Numbered from the stretch's first letter, positions 26,033 to 35,450 are shown. The stretch is DNA of 64,000 nt from Desulfosediminicola flagellatus (GCF_005116655.2 NZ_CP050698.1:1704501-1768500); one strand, 5' to 3'. Notes: generated from the letters alone by a model not told the origin. Numbers and translations are program-made.

Positions 26033-27049
26033 ATGTCATTTACCATTATTAGAATACTAACTGTTTTTCTTGCAACTGCCATTTTCACTCTTCAGTTCTG
26101 CAATGCTGCAGAAATTGACAGTGTCACCACGCGCAGGGTTCACCTGGATGACAGCCTTCAGGCCATCAACGCAATATTCAACCAGCGAATGATGGAGGGA
26201 ATAGCAAAAGCCAATGGTAGAAGAGATGATTTCGAGGATTTGACATCGGAAGAATTCTGTGATGAAGACATTCTCTACGCGGAACTGAGAAAGGCAATTT
26301 ACCAGTCATTTACTGCTTCTTGGGGTTTGAAGGGCTACAGTCTGGACAAACAGCTTCGGGAGTTGCTGGCTGACCGAAGTTATTCTTTGTCGCTGAATGA
26401 CTCGATCTATCGTGATATCAGTTATGTAGAAGGTGTTTCTCTGAATATCAAGGAATTGAGCGATGTGGTAAGAATCAGTGGCCATCTCGTCGGACTCGAT
26501 AAACTTGGCCATTTCTTTGCGGAAGGCTGGCAATATTTTGAGCTTACCCGCGAGGAAGGTAAAAATATTGAACAGGACCTGCAGTGGGGAAAAGAGCAGG
26601 AAGCTGGGAAATATGGGTATACCACAACAGGAATTTTTTCCTTTTCCGATCTTGTGGCAAATTTTAATGGTTTGCGATTTTGGAATAGGGTACTTGGGAA
26701 AAACAACGACCCATTGCAGGGTTTTGTGGCCAACCTATTTGATCGTCCATATGTGACCTGCGATATTCAAGTTGTTGCTTCGTTCAGGCATATGAAAATT
26801 GTGAAGGCTTGGGAGCGCAACAGGAAATTCGATCTATCTGTGTATCTGGACGGTGTGTGGGACGAAGGGAATAACTGTAACAGCTATGCCGACCCTTTGA
26901 TCGAAGCAAAAGTGTCACAACGAATAGGGGAAGTCGATTCGCAATTCAATTGTCCATTTATTCCGGAGATCTGCCTGGAGGCCCGCGAAAAATACGGTAA
27001 GTATGCAAAGCAGCTACTCCACCCTTACTGCCTGGTTGTGCCTGAATAA
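26033..27049 (+). CDS. Secreted or periplasmic protein of unknown function
   Basis: 338 residues from the ATG at 26033 (the open frame also starts at a TTG at 26021). A signal peptide is clear: MSFTIIRILTVFLATAIFTLQFCNA, cleavage after about residue 25. The mature protein is charged and rich in aromatics, with segments LVGLDKLGHFFAEGWQYFELTRE (about 157-179) and TTTGIFSFSDLVANFNGLRFW (about 202-222) that look like a conserved core with a His-His pair and an acidic residue. Cys residues near the C terminus (NCNS, FNCPFIPEICLEA, HPYCL) could form disulfides. I do not recognise the family. It stands alone after the terminator of the upstream gene. Confidence 0.7.
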   Translation: MSFTIIRILTVFLATAIFTLQFCNAAEIDSVTTRRVHLDDSLQAINAIFNQRMMEGIAKANGRRDDFEDLTSEEFCDEDILYAELRKAIYQSFTASWGLKGYSLDKQLRELLADRSYSLSLNDSIYRDISYVEGVSLNIKELSDVVRISGHLVGLDKLGHFFAEGWQYFELTREEGKNIEQDLQWGKEQEAGKYGYTTTGIFSFSDLVANFNGLRFWNRVLGKNNDPLQGFVANLFDRPYVTCDIQVVASFRHMKIVKAWERNRKFDLSVYLDGVWDEGNNCNSYADPLIEAKVSQRIGEVDSQFNCPFIPEICLEAREKYGKYAKQLLHPYCLVVPE

Positions 27050-27062
27050 TAAGCCTGAGTAG

Positions 27063-27101
27063 GTGAAAAAATGCTGTGCAGGAATGGTCAGCAACAGCAT
27101 T
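27063..27101 (-). terminator. Rho-independent terminator downstream of larA transcript
   Basis: On the minus strand AATGCTGT (27101-27094) pairs perfectly with ACAGCATT (27077-27070), followed by a TTTTTT tract. It lies beyond the small open frame at 27145-27396, so that frame would be inside the larA transcript. Confidence 0.75.
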
Positions 27102-27144
27102 ACCGTGAATATAGAAGTAAATCACACTCCTTTGAAGTTACTTT

Positions 27145-27396
27145 TTAGAGTAGGCGAGTGATTTGCAGATCAGCAATTGAAGAGACACCGGAAACATCTT
27201 CAATTACTCGTTGACTGATAGGCTTATTGTTTTTTGGAACAATGTTCACTTTCAGAATCAACGTACCCTGCAAGGACGCAGGGTACGTTTTTGGATCTTT
27301 ACAGTTTATTCTGGTATGAACCAACGGGTTCGTTGAATCATAACTAGCCGAATATATTACAAGTGTATTACGGGAAGGACCCACTGAACATACCAT
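27145..27396 (-). CDS. Possible small protein downstream of larA
   Basis: 83 codons on the larA strand, beginning 44 nt after the larA stop. The in-frame open region extends a further 17 codons upstream with a protein-like composition (RPAREYYPDEKPYRM) but no start codon. The ATG at 27396 has no clear ribosome site. No domain was recognised. It is followed by a good minus-strand terminator. It could equally be the decayed tail of a lost gene. Confidence 0.3.
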   Translation of the reverse strand: MVCSVGPSRNTLVIYSASYDSTNPLVHTRINCKDPKTYPASLQGTLILKVNIVPKNNKPISQRVIEDVSGVSSIADLQITRLL

Positions 27397-27439
27397 ACGA
27401 TATGGCTTTTCATCTGGATAGTATTCTCTTGCCGGCCTA

Positions 27440-28699
27440 TTATTGTTTTATCTTGCCGACCACATAGGGACCCTCGGGGATAACTGCCACGTTGGTATGG
27501 TCTTTTAGAAGTTCATCAATCGTTGTCTGGCAGTCTTCTATTTTAATCCCGCTGAACCTGCTGACATCATCCAGGCTCAGCCCTGGTGAATATATATAGA
27601 TTTTTCCTGCATGCTCGAGTGCCTGATAGATATTCTGGGCACACCACTGGTCGATGACAAAATTTTCAGGGTCACTGTGCTGTACTTGGAAGTCGGTCGG
27701 AGTCGGGTTTGAACGCATTATGGTACAAAATTCCTCACTCCCCAGCCCCTCCTCACATCCACATAGAACAACGATAGTCCCACCCTCGGTAAGAATATCG
27801 TAGGCACTGATTAAGCACTTACTCACTTGATAGAATGTTGCGTCCAGCGGATATCCGCCTGCTGAGGTAATAACAAGATCGACTTTTTTCTCGATATTTT
27901 CGACGGCATGGGCTATCACCATTTCGCAACCGGCTTTGTGTGCCTCTTCATAATGTCCGGCGAACACACCAGCCAGTTCACGCTCTTTATTGATCACAAC
28001 GTTCAAAATGAAGTCGACCCCGGCAAGCTCTGTAACCTCCATGGCATATTGATGAAATATATTATTCTCAAGTCGACAATTTGCCTCATGCAGCTGGTCA
28101 ATGACCTTATATGAATGCATGAATTTCATGGTCTCAAAACTGGAGATACCCGGAAGAATGGACTTTCTGGAACCGGAAAATCCCGCATAAAAATGCGGCT
28201 CTATAAGACCCGTCAAAATCTTTAAATCGGCGTCAAGATAATGCGTGTTTACCTCAATCGGCGCACCCTCTATTCTGGCGATTTCCCGCAACTCCTCCTG
28301 CTTCTGGCAATAATGATTGACTATGCGATAATTCTCCATAATTTCTTTACCGACCATCCCTTCCAACTCATTACCGAGGTTAGGCCTGTGCATGCCAGTC
28401 GCAATGAGAATGGTGATATTCTCTCTTGCCATACCATTTTCTTCCAGCGTCTTTAATATGGGCGGCAGAATCAATGTGTTTGGCACAGGCCGGGTAACGT
28501 CTGAGATGACAATGCAGCAGTTCTTACGTCCCTTAGCCAGATCCGCAAGAGGTGGCGTACCGATGGGGTGGGCCAGCACCTGTTCTACTGCCTGACGCTT
28601 ATTTGTTACAGGATTTGTAGTGTGGGTCTGCAGGAGCTGTACGGTATCTGGTAAATCCAGCGTAACGGTTTCTTTACCACATGGAAGCTCTATTTTCAT
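27440..28699 (-). CDS. larA: Nickel-pincer lactate racemase family protein (LarA-like)
   Basis: 419 residues from the ATG at 28699 (GAGG 7 nt upstream). The LarA/DUF2088 pattern is evident: N-terminal ISDVTRPVPN (about 65-75), ATGMHRPN (about 97-104), the HFYAGFSGSRKSILPGISSFETMKFMHS stretch around residues 168-195 with a Lys and His expected to hold the nickel-pincer nucleotide, and the C-terminal SAGGYPLDATFYQVSKCL motif. Such enzymes racemise or epimerise 2-hydroxy acids. Lactate is the classical substrate but homologues differ. The cofactor genes larB, larC and larE are not in this window. It is divergent from the sigma-54 activator at 29318 and near a 2-hydroxy/amino-acid oxidation operon. 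Confidence 0.85.
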   Translation of the reverse strand: MKIELPCGKETVTLDLPDTVQLLQTHTTNPVTNKRQAVEQVLAHPIGTPPLADLAKGRKNCCIVISDVTRPVPNTLILPPILKTLEENGMARENITILIATGMHRPNLGNELEGMVGKEIMENYRIVNHYCQKQEELREIARIEGAPIEVNTHYLDADLKILTGLIEPHFYAGFSGSRKSILPGISSFETMKFMHSYKVIDQLHEANCRLENNIFHQYAMEVTELAGVDFILNVVINKERELAGVFAGHYEEAHKAGCEMVIAHAVENIEKKVDLVITSAGGYPLDATFYQVSKCLISAYDILTEGGTIVVLCGCEEGLGSEEFCTIMRSNPTPTDFQVQHSDPENFVIDQWCAQNIYQALEHAGKIYIYSPGLSLDDVSRFSGIKIEDCQTTIDELLKDHTNVAVIPEGPYVVGKIKQ

Positions 28700-29317
28700 T
28701 GAGGACCTCTTTGCTCTGGTTATACAGATATTCAGCATCTATGGTGAAGCGCGAGGTTTAGAGGGAGGTAGACATAAATTCACACGATATTGCTTTCACA
28801 ATTTATTACTTACAGACAGGCAGGTGTCGCACCTATTTATTACGTGGGTGATTAACGTAGTACGCCTAACTCCTTGCGCTTCACTCTTGCAGTGCTCCTT
28901 GAATATCGAACGATTTAATGAACCCTTCTATATTGTTTAAACGATTTTTAACGAGATTATCAAGTATTGCCTTGTAGACATCAAATGACAGAAATAATGA
29001 AACCCCATATTCAGGCGACTTCATTAGCACAATAACCAGTGCGATTAGGTAATAACCTATTGATTTCCTATTGTATCGACAGATCTCATTATTCAAGACC
29101 TTACTTCTTTATTGTTGTGTCCTGATTAGCACCGTGGTGGAAGGTGGGTTGGTTCTATTAATATCTTGATATCCCGATGTAATATTACATTTGTGGAAGT
29201 GAAAAATATGGTAAAAAAAAACGTCCAATGTAAGCTGAAAACTGTTAGATTGCTAGTTGAGTATGAGGCTATAGAGTTGTACATCTGGACATAGCGAAAA
29301 CTGCATTCTGGAGATTC
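28700..29317. other. Divergent intergenic region between larA and its neighbouring regulator
   Basis: About 620 bp without a credible gene. I found no -24/-12 promoter for larA here. A perfect 14-bp palindrome, ATGTAATATTACAT, lies at 29177-29190, about 130 bp before the activator start, and is a candidate operator. The rest is AT-rich with no obvious structure. Confidence 0.5.
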
Positions 29318-31222
29318 ATGGAAACAATAATACCTAAAGGCACCATTCCAACACCTGAACAGATGAAACAGGTGGTTGAGGATTCTCACAAGCGCTCTGA
29401 AGCATATGGTATTAACAGTGAGTTTCGAGATCTGGAATATAGTAAGCTGTCTCCTTCTGAGCTTGAAGCGAGAAGACGTAGAAATAAAGATGTTCTGGAT
29501 GTTGTATTTGCAACGATTAAAGAATTTTATGATCTGATGTCTCCGGACGATTTCCTTGTGGGGTTTGCCGATAACGAAGGGTATATACTTCATCTTGCCG
29601 GTAGCGATGAACCCAAATTGCGATCAGCAGCCCGCCAATTTGCTCCTGGTTACCGCTGGACAGAAAAAGATGTCGGCACTACAGCAACAAGCCTGTGCCT
29701 CCGCCTGCAGGTTTCGATTCAACTGCACAGTACAGACCATTTCTGCAAGCGAGCTCAGGCCCTCATCAGTTCGGCCGCACCGATTTTTGGTCACAAGGGT
29801 GTTTTGCGGGGAGTTCTGGTTGTATTTGGAGATCAGAGCCTGGTTCATCCCCACACCCTTATCATGATAACCTCTGCTGCCCGTTCTATTGAACGACACT
29901 TGAGACTGTTGCGGCGCAATAAAGAGATGTCTCTCTATATCGGTTTCCTCAATAGTGTCATCGAATCTTCAGGAACAGGTCTTCTAACACTTGATAAGGA
30001 CCTGCGTATCAGGAAGATTAATCGTCAGGGTAAAGAAATCCTTCAATCCGATGAGCTCGAAGGAAAACCCATCTCCACCCTCGGCGATCTTGATCTCGAC
30101 CTGAAAAGCATTCAAAAGCACCCGCATCGCTGGAAAAACAGAGAATGTCATATACAGGATGAGAACAGAGATATTCATTTCTTTTATTCAGCTCAACCTG
30201 TCATATCAGGCGAAAAAAAACTTCTCGGAGCTGTTCTCGATTTTGCGGAGTTTAGCAATATCCGAAAACTCTACAATAGAATTTCAGGTTCAAAACCTTT
30301 CTTTACTTTTGATTCTCTGATAGGTACATCACCGCTCTTTCTTGAGGCAGTTGAACTCGCTAAACGTGCATCCCTATCAAACTCGACAATACTGCTTCTA
30401 GGGGAAACAGGGACAGGAAAGGAATTGTTTGCCCAGGCGATCCACAATGGAGGGCAGCGAACAGATAAACCGTTTGTACCGATCAATTGTGGTGCAATTC
30501 CAGGGGAATTGCTCGAGAGTGAATTGTTTGGATATGTTGAAGGAGCCTTTACAGGAGCTCTTAAAGGTGGCCGGCTCGGCAAGTTTGCACTCGCAACGGG
30601 TGGAACCATTCTGCTTGATGAAATAGGGGACATGCCCCATGATATGCAGGTTAAGCTGCTCCGTGTTTTACAGACAGGTGAAGTGCAGCCTATTGGTGCT
30701 CGCAAGGTGGTGCAGACGGATGCCAGAATTATTGCCTCAACCCATGTGGATTTATCTCAAGCAGTAGGGCAGAATAAGTTCAGGCAGGACCTCTATTATC
30801 GCCTCAATATCCTGCAAATCCGAATTCCATCTTTGCGGGAAAGAGGAGCTGAAGATATCATGACTCTTGCGAATTATTTTCTAAAAAAGAACGACCCACA
30901 GTGCAGCTTCACTCCAGATGGATGTGACGCACTTGTTTCATATAGCTGGCCAGGCAATGTTCGTGAGCTCGAAAACACTATCCAGCGGGCACTTCACGTC
31001 AGCGATAGCAAAAAAATTACTGGTAAAGGTCTTGGAATTACAGAATCGACCTCTAGTGAAAAGATTGCATACCCCGGAACACTACAGGAAATGGAACAGA
31101 AAATGATTTCAGCCATATTGACTGAAACACAATCGAATATGGCTGAAACCGCAAGGAGGTTGGGGATTTCACGGGCAACGCTTTATCGTAAGGTTAAGCA
31201 GTATGGGCTGGAGAAAAACTAG
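29318..31222 (+). CDS. AcoR-like sigma-54-dependent transcriptional activator (GAF-PAS-AAA-Fis)
   Basis: 634 residues: a GAF-like sensing domain (about 60-200), PAS-like domain (about 205-320), AAA+ domain (Walker A GETGTGKE at 362-369, intact GAFTGA loop within YVEGAFTGALKG, Walker B ILLDEIGD) and a C-terminal Fis-type helix-turn-helix (about 595-634, ETARRLGISRATLYRKVKQY). CTGGAG lies 6 nt before the ATG. The absence of a receiver suggests direct ligand sensing, as in AcoR or DhaR. The 17-bp palindromes and -24/-12 promoter upstream of the TRAP/dehydrogenase operon are likely targets. The stop codon is overlapped by the left arm of a MITE-like element. Confidence 0.92.
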   Translation: METIIPKGTIPTPEQMKQVVEDSHKRSEAYGINSEFRDLEYSKLSPSELEARRRRNKDVLDVVFATIKEFYDLMSPDDFLVGFADNEGYILHLAGSDEPKLRSAARQFAPGYRWTEKDVGTTATSLCLRLQVSIQLHSTDHFCKRAQALISSAAPIFGHKGVLRGVLVVFGDQSLVHPHTLIMITSAARSIERHLRLLRRNKEMSLYIGFLNSVIESSGTGLLTLDKDLRIRKINRQGKEILQSDELEGKPISTLGDLDLDLKSIQKHPHRWKNRECHIQDENRDIHFFYSAQPVISGEKKLLGAVLDFAEFSNIRKLYNRISGSKPFFTFDSLIGTSPLFLEAVELAKRASLSNSTILLLGETGTGKELFAQAIHNGGQRTDKPFVPINCGAIPGELLESELFGYVEGAFTGALKGGRLGKFALATGGTILLDEIGDMPHDMQVKLLRVLQTGEVQPIGARKVVQTDARIIASTHVDLSQAVGQNKFRQDLYYRLNILQIRIPSLRERGAEDIMTLANYFLKKNDPQCSFTPDGCDALVSYSWPGNVRELENTIQRALHVSDSKKITGKGLGITESTSSEKIAYPGTLQEMEQKMISAILTETQSNMAETARRLGISRATLYRKVKQYGLEKN

Positions 31223-31403
31223 GAGGCTGTCCGACAATGGCCTTTTCGGAGTCTACGCTTACCGACCCATATCTTCGTTAAACTCGAAAAATTATCCTCC
31301 GGTAAGCGAGGAACGAGACTCCGAGATATTAACTATATGCCTCCGGTAATTTTGCGAGTTTGCCTTGATCTGAGCGAAAATCCCTATTGTCGGACAGTCT
31401 CCT
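31221..31403. repeat. MITE-like palindromic element, copy 2 of family A
   Basis: 183 bp bounded by an 18-bp inverted repeat with 17 matches (AGGAGGCTGTCCGACAAT at 31221-31238; ATTGTCGGACAGTCTCCT at 31386-31403). Further nested pairs (31280-31294 with 31347-31361) make most of the element self-complementary. The core at 31293-31329 matches that of copy 1 (111-147). It starts on the last bases of the activator gene, so it supplies that gene's stop codon and may act as its transcription terminator. Confidence 0.7.
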
Positions 31404-31433
31404 GGGGGCAATACTATTTGCAATAACGGATGG

Positions 31434-32438
31434 TTACTGGAGTTTTTTGACGCCGGATATTATCTGACCAAACGACTCGCCGATATCTTTTTCCAGTAGC
31501 GGCCAAACATTTTTTTGAACTTTCATTCTCATGGCTTTGAGTTCTTCGTCGCTGAGCTCAATTATTTGCGTTCCCTGCTTTTTAAGCTGCTCAATGCTTT
31601 CTTTTTCCTGAGCTGGTGCAACGCGATAACGACGTTGCTCAATTTCACTAGCTGTCGTGACGAAAAGTTCCTGTTCCCGCGCTGAAAGTCTGTTCCATTC
31701 ATCTAGATTCATGTATATGAACCAGTGTTCAAAATGGTCTTTTACAGGAATATAGTATTTAACCAGGTCTTTCAGCCCGCTGTATCCTTCAGCTCCACCT
31801 CCGATCATACCGGCAACCATCCCTGTCTTCAGCCCCATTTTTGCATAGGTCCAGGTAATCGGATAGGGTGTGTAGCCGAGTTGTCTGGCGGATAACTCAA
31901 AACTCTTGATAGGCGGAACACGAAGTATCATGTGCTTAGATACATCAGGGTTTCCGGGTTGAGGCGGCTTTTCTGTAAGGGCAATACCTCCAAAATAGAC
32001 CGGCCATCCACCAAGTAATTTTATATTCTGTTCTTTAAGAAATCCGGCAAGGGTGTTGAAGAGTTCACTGCCCTGGGTGTAAATCTGTTGCGCCTCAGCC
32101 CAACTGTTAACGAGATACGGTGTTGTTGCCAGTATCAATCGTTTGTCTATAGATGTGGAGAGCGGTCCGACATAGAGTTGCACTTCACCAAAAGATACAC
32201 GCTCCTGAACTACAGAATAATCTCCCAACCTGTTTCCTGTATACACATCAAATGAAAACGTGTTGCCGGTTTTCATTTTTACCTGCTCCATAAACTGGTG
32301 CAGATCCTTGTCTATGGCAGAACCGGATTGGCGTAAATGTCCAACTTTCCAGCTTCTTAATGTGTCAGCGTGCAACGTGTCGCTGTAGAAAATAGTAAGA
32401 AACACACCAAGAAGCAGGACGATAGTACCCTTATTCAT
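31434..32438 (-). CDS. TRAP transporter substrate-binding protein (DctP family), second copy
   Basis: 334 residues from the ATG at 32438 (CAGGAG upstream). A signal peptide (MNKGTIVLLLGVFLTIFYSDTLHA) precedes a DctP fold with SGSAIDKDLHQF, VYTGNRLGDYSVVQERVSFGEVQ and VPPIKSFE substrate-pocket-type segments. It is paralogous to the product of the next gene upstream (32512-33510). It is the last gene of the operon before the family A element. It captures a ligand in the periplasm for the DctM/DctQ permease. The conserved carboxylate-binding Arg expected in DctP proteins is plausibly in LRVPPIK (about 162-168). Confidence 0.88.
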   Translation of the reverse strand: MNKGTIVLLLGVFLTIFYSDTLHADTLRSWKVGHLRQSGSAIDKDLHQFMEQVKMKTGNTFSFDVYTGNRLGDYSVVQERVSFGEVQLYVGPLSTSIDKRLILATTPYLVNSWAEAQQIYTQGSELFNTLAGFLKEQNIKLLGGWPVYFGGIALTEKPPQPGNPDVSKHMILRVPPIKSFELSARQLGYTPYPITWTYAKMGLKTGMVAGMIGGGAEGYSGLKDLVKYYIPVKDHFEHWFIYMNLDEWNRLSAREQELFVTTASEIEQRRYRVAPAQEKESIEQLKKQGTQIIELSDEELKAMRMKVQKNVWPLLEKDIGESFGQIISGVKKLQ

Positions 32439-32511
32439 TTGGGGCTCCTGTTGGTTGACTACGTCTTCGCTGCTAGACAAAAGACTGGCAGCGAAGACGA
32501 GCTTTTATACC

Positions 32512-33510
32512 TTATTCAACGATACCGTTAAGAACGGTCTGACCCCATTCCTTACCCACATCATCAAGAATCTGTGGCCAGACAACGGACTGAATTTTTT
32601 TAGCGGTTGCCGCGATTTCGTCGCCGCTGATTGTTAAGATTTCAGCACCGTAATCAGCAAGGCGTTTTTCATTTGCTGCCTGATCAGCTTCTGCAACATT
32701 CCAGCGACGATCTTCGAACTGGGTCGCAACATTTTGCAGTTGTTTTTGTTCTTCAGCAGAAAGTTTGTCGAATTGTTTCTTGCTGATTATGAGGTACCAT
32801 GCCTCGAAATGCGTGTTGGATGGAAGGTAATATTTGGTTACATCCCTGAAGGAAGAATAGTATCCTTCTGCGCCGGAACCGATGACACCATCGACAACGC
32901 CGGTCTGTACCGCCGTGAAAGCATCAGAAAATGGAATTGGAGTTCCAAGATAACCGGTGGTATCAGCAAGAAGCTGGAAGGTCTTCATTGGTGGAACCCG
33001 CAGCTTAACACCCTTGGCAACTTCTGGGTCACCATATCCTTTCACTTCAGTATTAAAGGCAATTCCACCAAAGTATACCGGCCATACAGCCAGGAGATGA
33101 ATGTCCTGTTTTGCATAAAGATCTCCAACTACTTTACGAAGAGGTGCTCCTGCAGAATAGTTCTTTTTTGCCTGAACCCAGTCTTTCACCATATAGGGGA
33201 AATAGACGAGCTGGAATTTTTTATCCGCAGCAGATGATGGTGGCTGACATGCCATATCGACAGCTCCGAGACCAACCCGCTCCTGAACGATTGTGTAATC
33301 GCCGAGCGCACTGGCAGGATAGATCTTCGTTTTCATTTTCCCGCCTGAGGCTTCTTTCAAGGTGTCTGAAAACCAGCGAAGATCAGTATCGATAGCTGTC
33401 CCCTGAGGTCTGACATGAGAAATTTTCATTGTTTTGGCCTGAACGCTTCCTGCCATAACGGCAACGCTGGCAACCAGAACGATCATACTGACCATAAAAC
33501 GCTTTGTCAT
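32512..33510 (-). CDS. TRAP transporter substrate-binding protein (DctP family), first copy
   Basis: 332 residues with signal peptide MTKRFMVSMIVLVASVAVMAGSVQA, then a complete DctP domain (RPQGTAIDTDLRWF, IYPASALGDYTIVQERVGLGAVDMA, LRVPPMKTFQ). GGAG upstream of the ATG. It shares the same segment pattern with the second copy (31434-32438), so the two arose by duplication but have diverged widely outside the core. It is encoded just after the DctM permease, the expected partner. The ligand is likely an amino acid or organic acid fed to the dehydrogenase encoded upstream (inference). Confidence 0.9.
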   Translation of the reverse strand: MTKRFMVSMIVLVASVAVMAGSVQAKTMKISHVRPQGTAIDTDLRWFSDTLKEASGGKMKTKIYPASALGDYTIVQERVGLGAVDMACQPPSSAADKKFQLVYFPYMVKDWVQAKKNYSAGAPLRKVVGDLYAKQDIHLLAVWPVYFGGIAFNTEVKGYGDPEVAKGVKLRVPPMKTFQLLADTTGYLGTPIPFSDAFTAVQTGVVDGVIGSGAEGYYSSFRDVTKYYLPSNTHFEAWYLIISKKQFDKLSAEEQKQLQNVATQFEDRRWNVAEADQAANEKRLADYGAEILTISGDEIAATAKKIQSVVWPQILDDVGKEWGQTVLNGIVE

Positions 33511-33537
33511 TTCATACTCCTGATAAGGTGTTGGTGA

Positions 33538-34842
33538 TTAATAACCGAAGAGTCTCGGGAAAAACAGAGACAAATCAGGCCAAAGAGACGTTAAAAAGAC
33601 AACCGGTACATATCCGCAAACGATGAGAATCATCGCAGGCTTAATTACTTCTGAAAATTCAACTTTACCAATTCGAATACCGAGATAGAGAATAGATGCG
33701 TATGGAGGGGTAACACCACCCATCGCTGTGTTCACGCCCATTATTGCTGCGAACTGGATTGGTGAAACGCCTATAGCTTCCATCAATGGGAGTAAAAGTG
33801 GAGCGATGAGAATGATCGCTGTAATATCGTTGACGATCATACCGACGAAAAACAGCAGGAAATTGATTAGGATGAGCAATAAGACCTTATTTTCCGTGAT
33901 CGTAAAGATTCCTTCGACCAGGGCCTGGGGAACGTCTTCCATAACGAATATCTGGCTGAGCATCAGGCTGAAGATGATCATAACCATGATGGCCCCGACT
34001 GCAGTGGCAGAACTTTTTGCCGCTTTAAGGAATGTCTCCCAGCTCAAGCCTTTATAGATCAGGAAACCAACAGGAATCGCATAGATAACGGCAACAGCTG
34101 CGGCTTCTGTGGGGGTCATGATCCCGCCATAAATGCCGCCGAGAATGATAATCGGCATAATAAGAGCTGGAATTGCCCTTCTGGTACAGCTAATTCCTTC
34201 TTTAATAATTTCCTGTTTTGTCGACGGGGGATCAAGTTTTAGCGGGAACTTTCTCGCCATTACGAGATTAACTACCGAAAAGAGAAAGGTGATAAGCAGA
34301 CCCGGCCCGAGAGTGGCTAGAAAACAGGCAAGAATTGAGGTGTCGGTAACCCAGCCATAAATAATCATGGTAACACTGGGTGGGATGAGCAACCCAAGTA
34401 CAGAAGAGTTTGCCACAAGCGCTGTTGCGTATCCGCGTGGATATCCTTTCTCCGCCATTTCCGGGATCAGTAGTGGACCGGTGGCAGCGACGCCTGTGAG
34501 GCCGCTTCCTGATATTGCTCCGATGATTGCACAGCTTACAGATGCAACAACTCCAAGCCCGCCGCGTATTCGTCCGACAAATACATTGACAAAGTTCAAT
34601 AGGCTTGCGGCAATACCGCTTTCGCTCATAATAGTACCGGCAAAGACAAATAGCGGAATACAGAGCAGTACAGGATTAGCAAGCTGGGAATAGCCCCATA
34701 CCATGGTACCTTCCATTGCTGCGTCGCCTAAGAAATACATGGCTATCAGTGCCCCGCCAAAACAGAATGGCAGCGGAACACCAAAACTGAGCATAAGAAC
34801 GAGAACACCCAATGCCAAAAGAGAAACAGTTACAATTTCCAT
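33538..34842 (-). CDS. TRAP transporter large permease (DctM family)
   Basis: 434 residues, about 12 membrane segments with the DctM hallmark GLLIPPSVTMIIYGWVTDTS (about 150-170) and the C-terminal GGVTPPYASILYLG (about 375-388). It drives sodium-dependent uptake with DctQ and the binding proteins. AAGGAG lies 8 nt before the ATG. The gene starts one nucleotide after the DctQ stop codon. Confidence 0.93.
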   Translation of the reverse strand: MEIVTVSLLALGVLVLMLSFGVPLPFCFGGALIAMYFLGDAAMEGTMVWGYSQLANPVLLCIPLFVFAGTIMSESGIAASLLNFVNVFVGRIRGGLGVVASVSCAIIGAISGSGLTGVAATGPLLIPEMAEKGYPRGYATALVANSSVLGLLIPPSVTMIIYGWVTDTSILACFLATLGPGLLITFLFSVVNLVMARKFPLKLDPPSTKQEIIKEGISCTRRAIPALIMPIIILGGIYGGIMTPTEAAAVAVIYAIPVGFLIYKGLSWETFLKAAKSSATAVGAIMVMIIFSLMLSQIFVMEDVPQALVEGIFTITENKVLLLILINFLLFFVGMIVNDITAIILIAPLLLPLMEAIGVSPIQFAAIMGVNTAMGGVTPPYASILYLGIRIGKVEFSEVIKPAMILIVCGYVPVVFLTSLWPDLSLFFPRLFGY

Positions 34843-34843
34843 T

Positions 34844-35353
34844 CTAGAGCTCCTTTGTAGGCTGGAGAAGTGGTTCTGCAGACTGCAGAGGTGCGTATGA
34901 GATTAATCGTCTGGCATTTTTGAGAAGATAGTATCCACTGTAAACGGTCATGAGTGTAAGTCCTATGAACAGTGAACACTCAGCCCAGAAGGTTGGGATG
35001 TACAGCGTGGGACTTTCTTTCCACACTCGCTTTGCATATTTGAAATAATCCCATGCCCAGTAGGTGAGCCAGCAGGAAACTGTCACAGACATAACGTCTG
35101 CGATAACACGAACGATCAGGCGTGATTTTTCAGTCTTCAAAAAGACATCAAGAACATTTGCTTTGATTTGCGTATCTTCTCTGGCAGCATTGACACTTCC
35201 AAGGATATAGAGCCATAGGGTTGGATAGATCAGCAGTTCATCAAGCCCCATGACAGGAAGTTCAAAAACATACCGCATAAGGACCTGGTAAAATTCCATT
35301 AGTGCAACGATGCTGATAAGCAGGGGCAGTACATATTTAAAGAATCTCTCCAT
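34844..35353 (-). CDS. TRAP transporter small permease (DctQ family)
   Basis: 169 residues with four hydrophobic segments and a DctQ pattern (MERFFKYVLPLLISIVALMEFYQVLMRYVFELPVMGLDELL). It pairs with the DctM permease encoded directly downstream. GGAG precedes the ATG. The cytosolic C-terminal tail is longer than in many DctQ proteins but shows no extra domain. Confidence 0.9.
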   Translation of the reverse strand: MERFFKYVLPLLISIVALMEFYQVLMRYVFELPVMGLDELLIYPTLWLYILGSVNAAREDTQIKANVLDVFLKTEKSRLIVRVIADVMSVTVSCWLTYWAWDYFKYAKRVWKESPTLYIPTFWAECSLFIGLTLMTVYSGYYLLKNARRLISYAPLQSAEPLLQPTKEL

Positions 35354-35450
35354 GTTCTTCTCCGTTGAGCCATATTATTTCTTTTGATACAGCAAACCCT
35401 GGTTCTCAAAAGAAGGTTTCTATCGTCAAAATGTGTTCTCACTCATGCTA

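Noticed and set aside
29126..29593. 155-codon minus-strand frame overlapping the activator start
   Set aside because: Antisense shadow of the AcoR-like gene.
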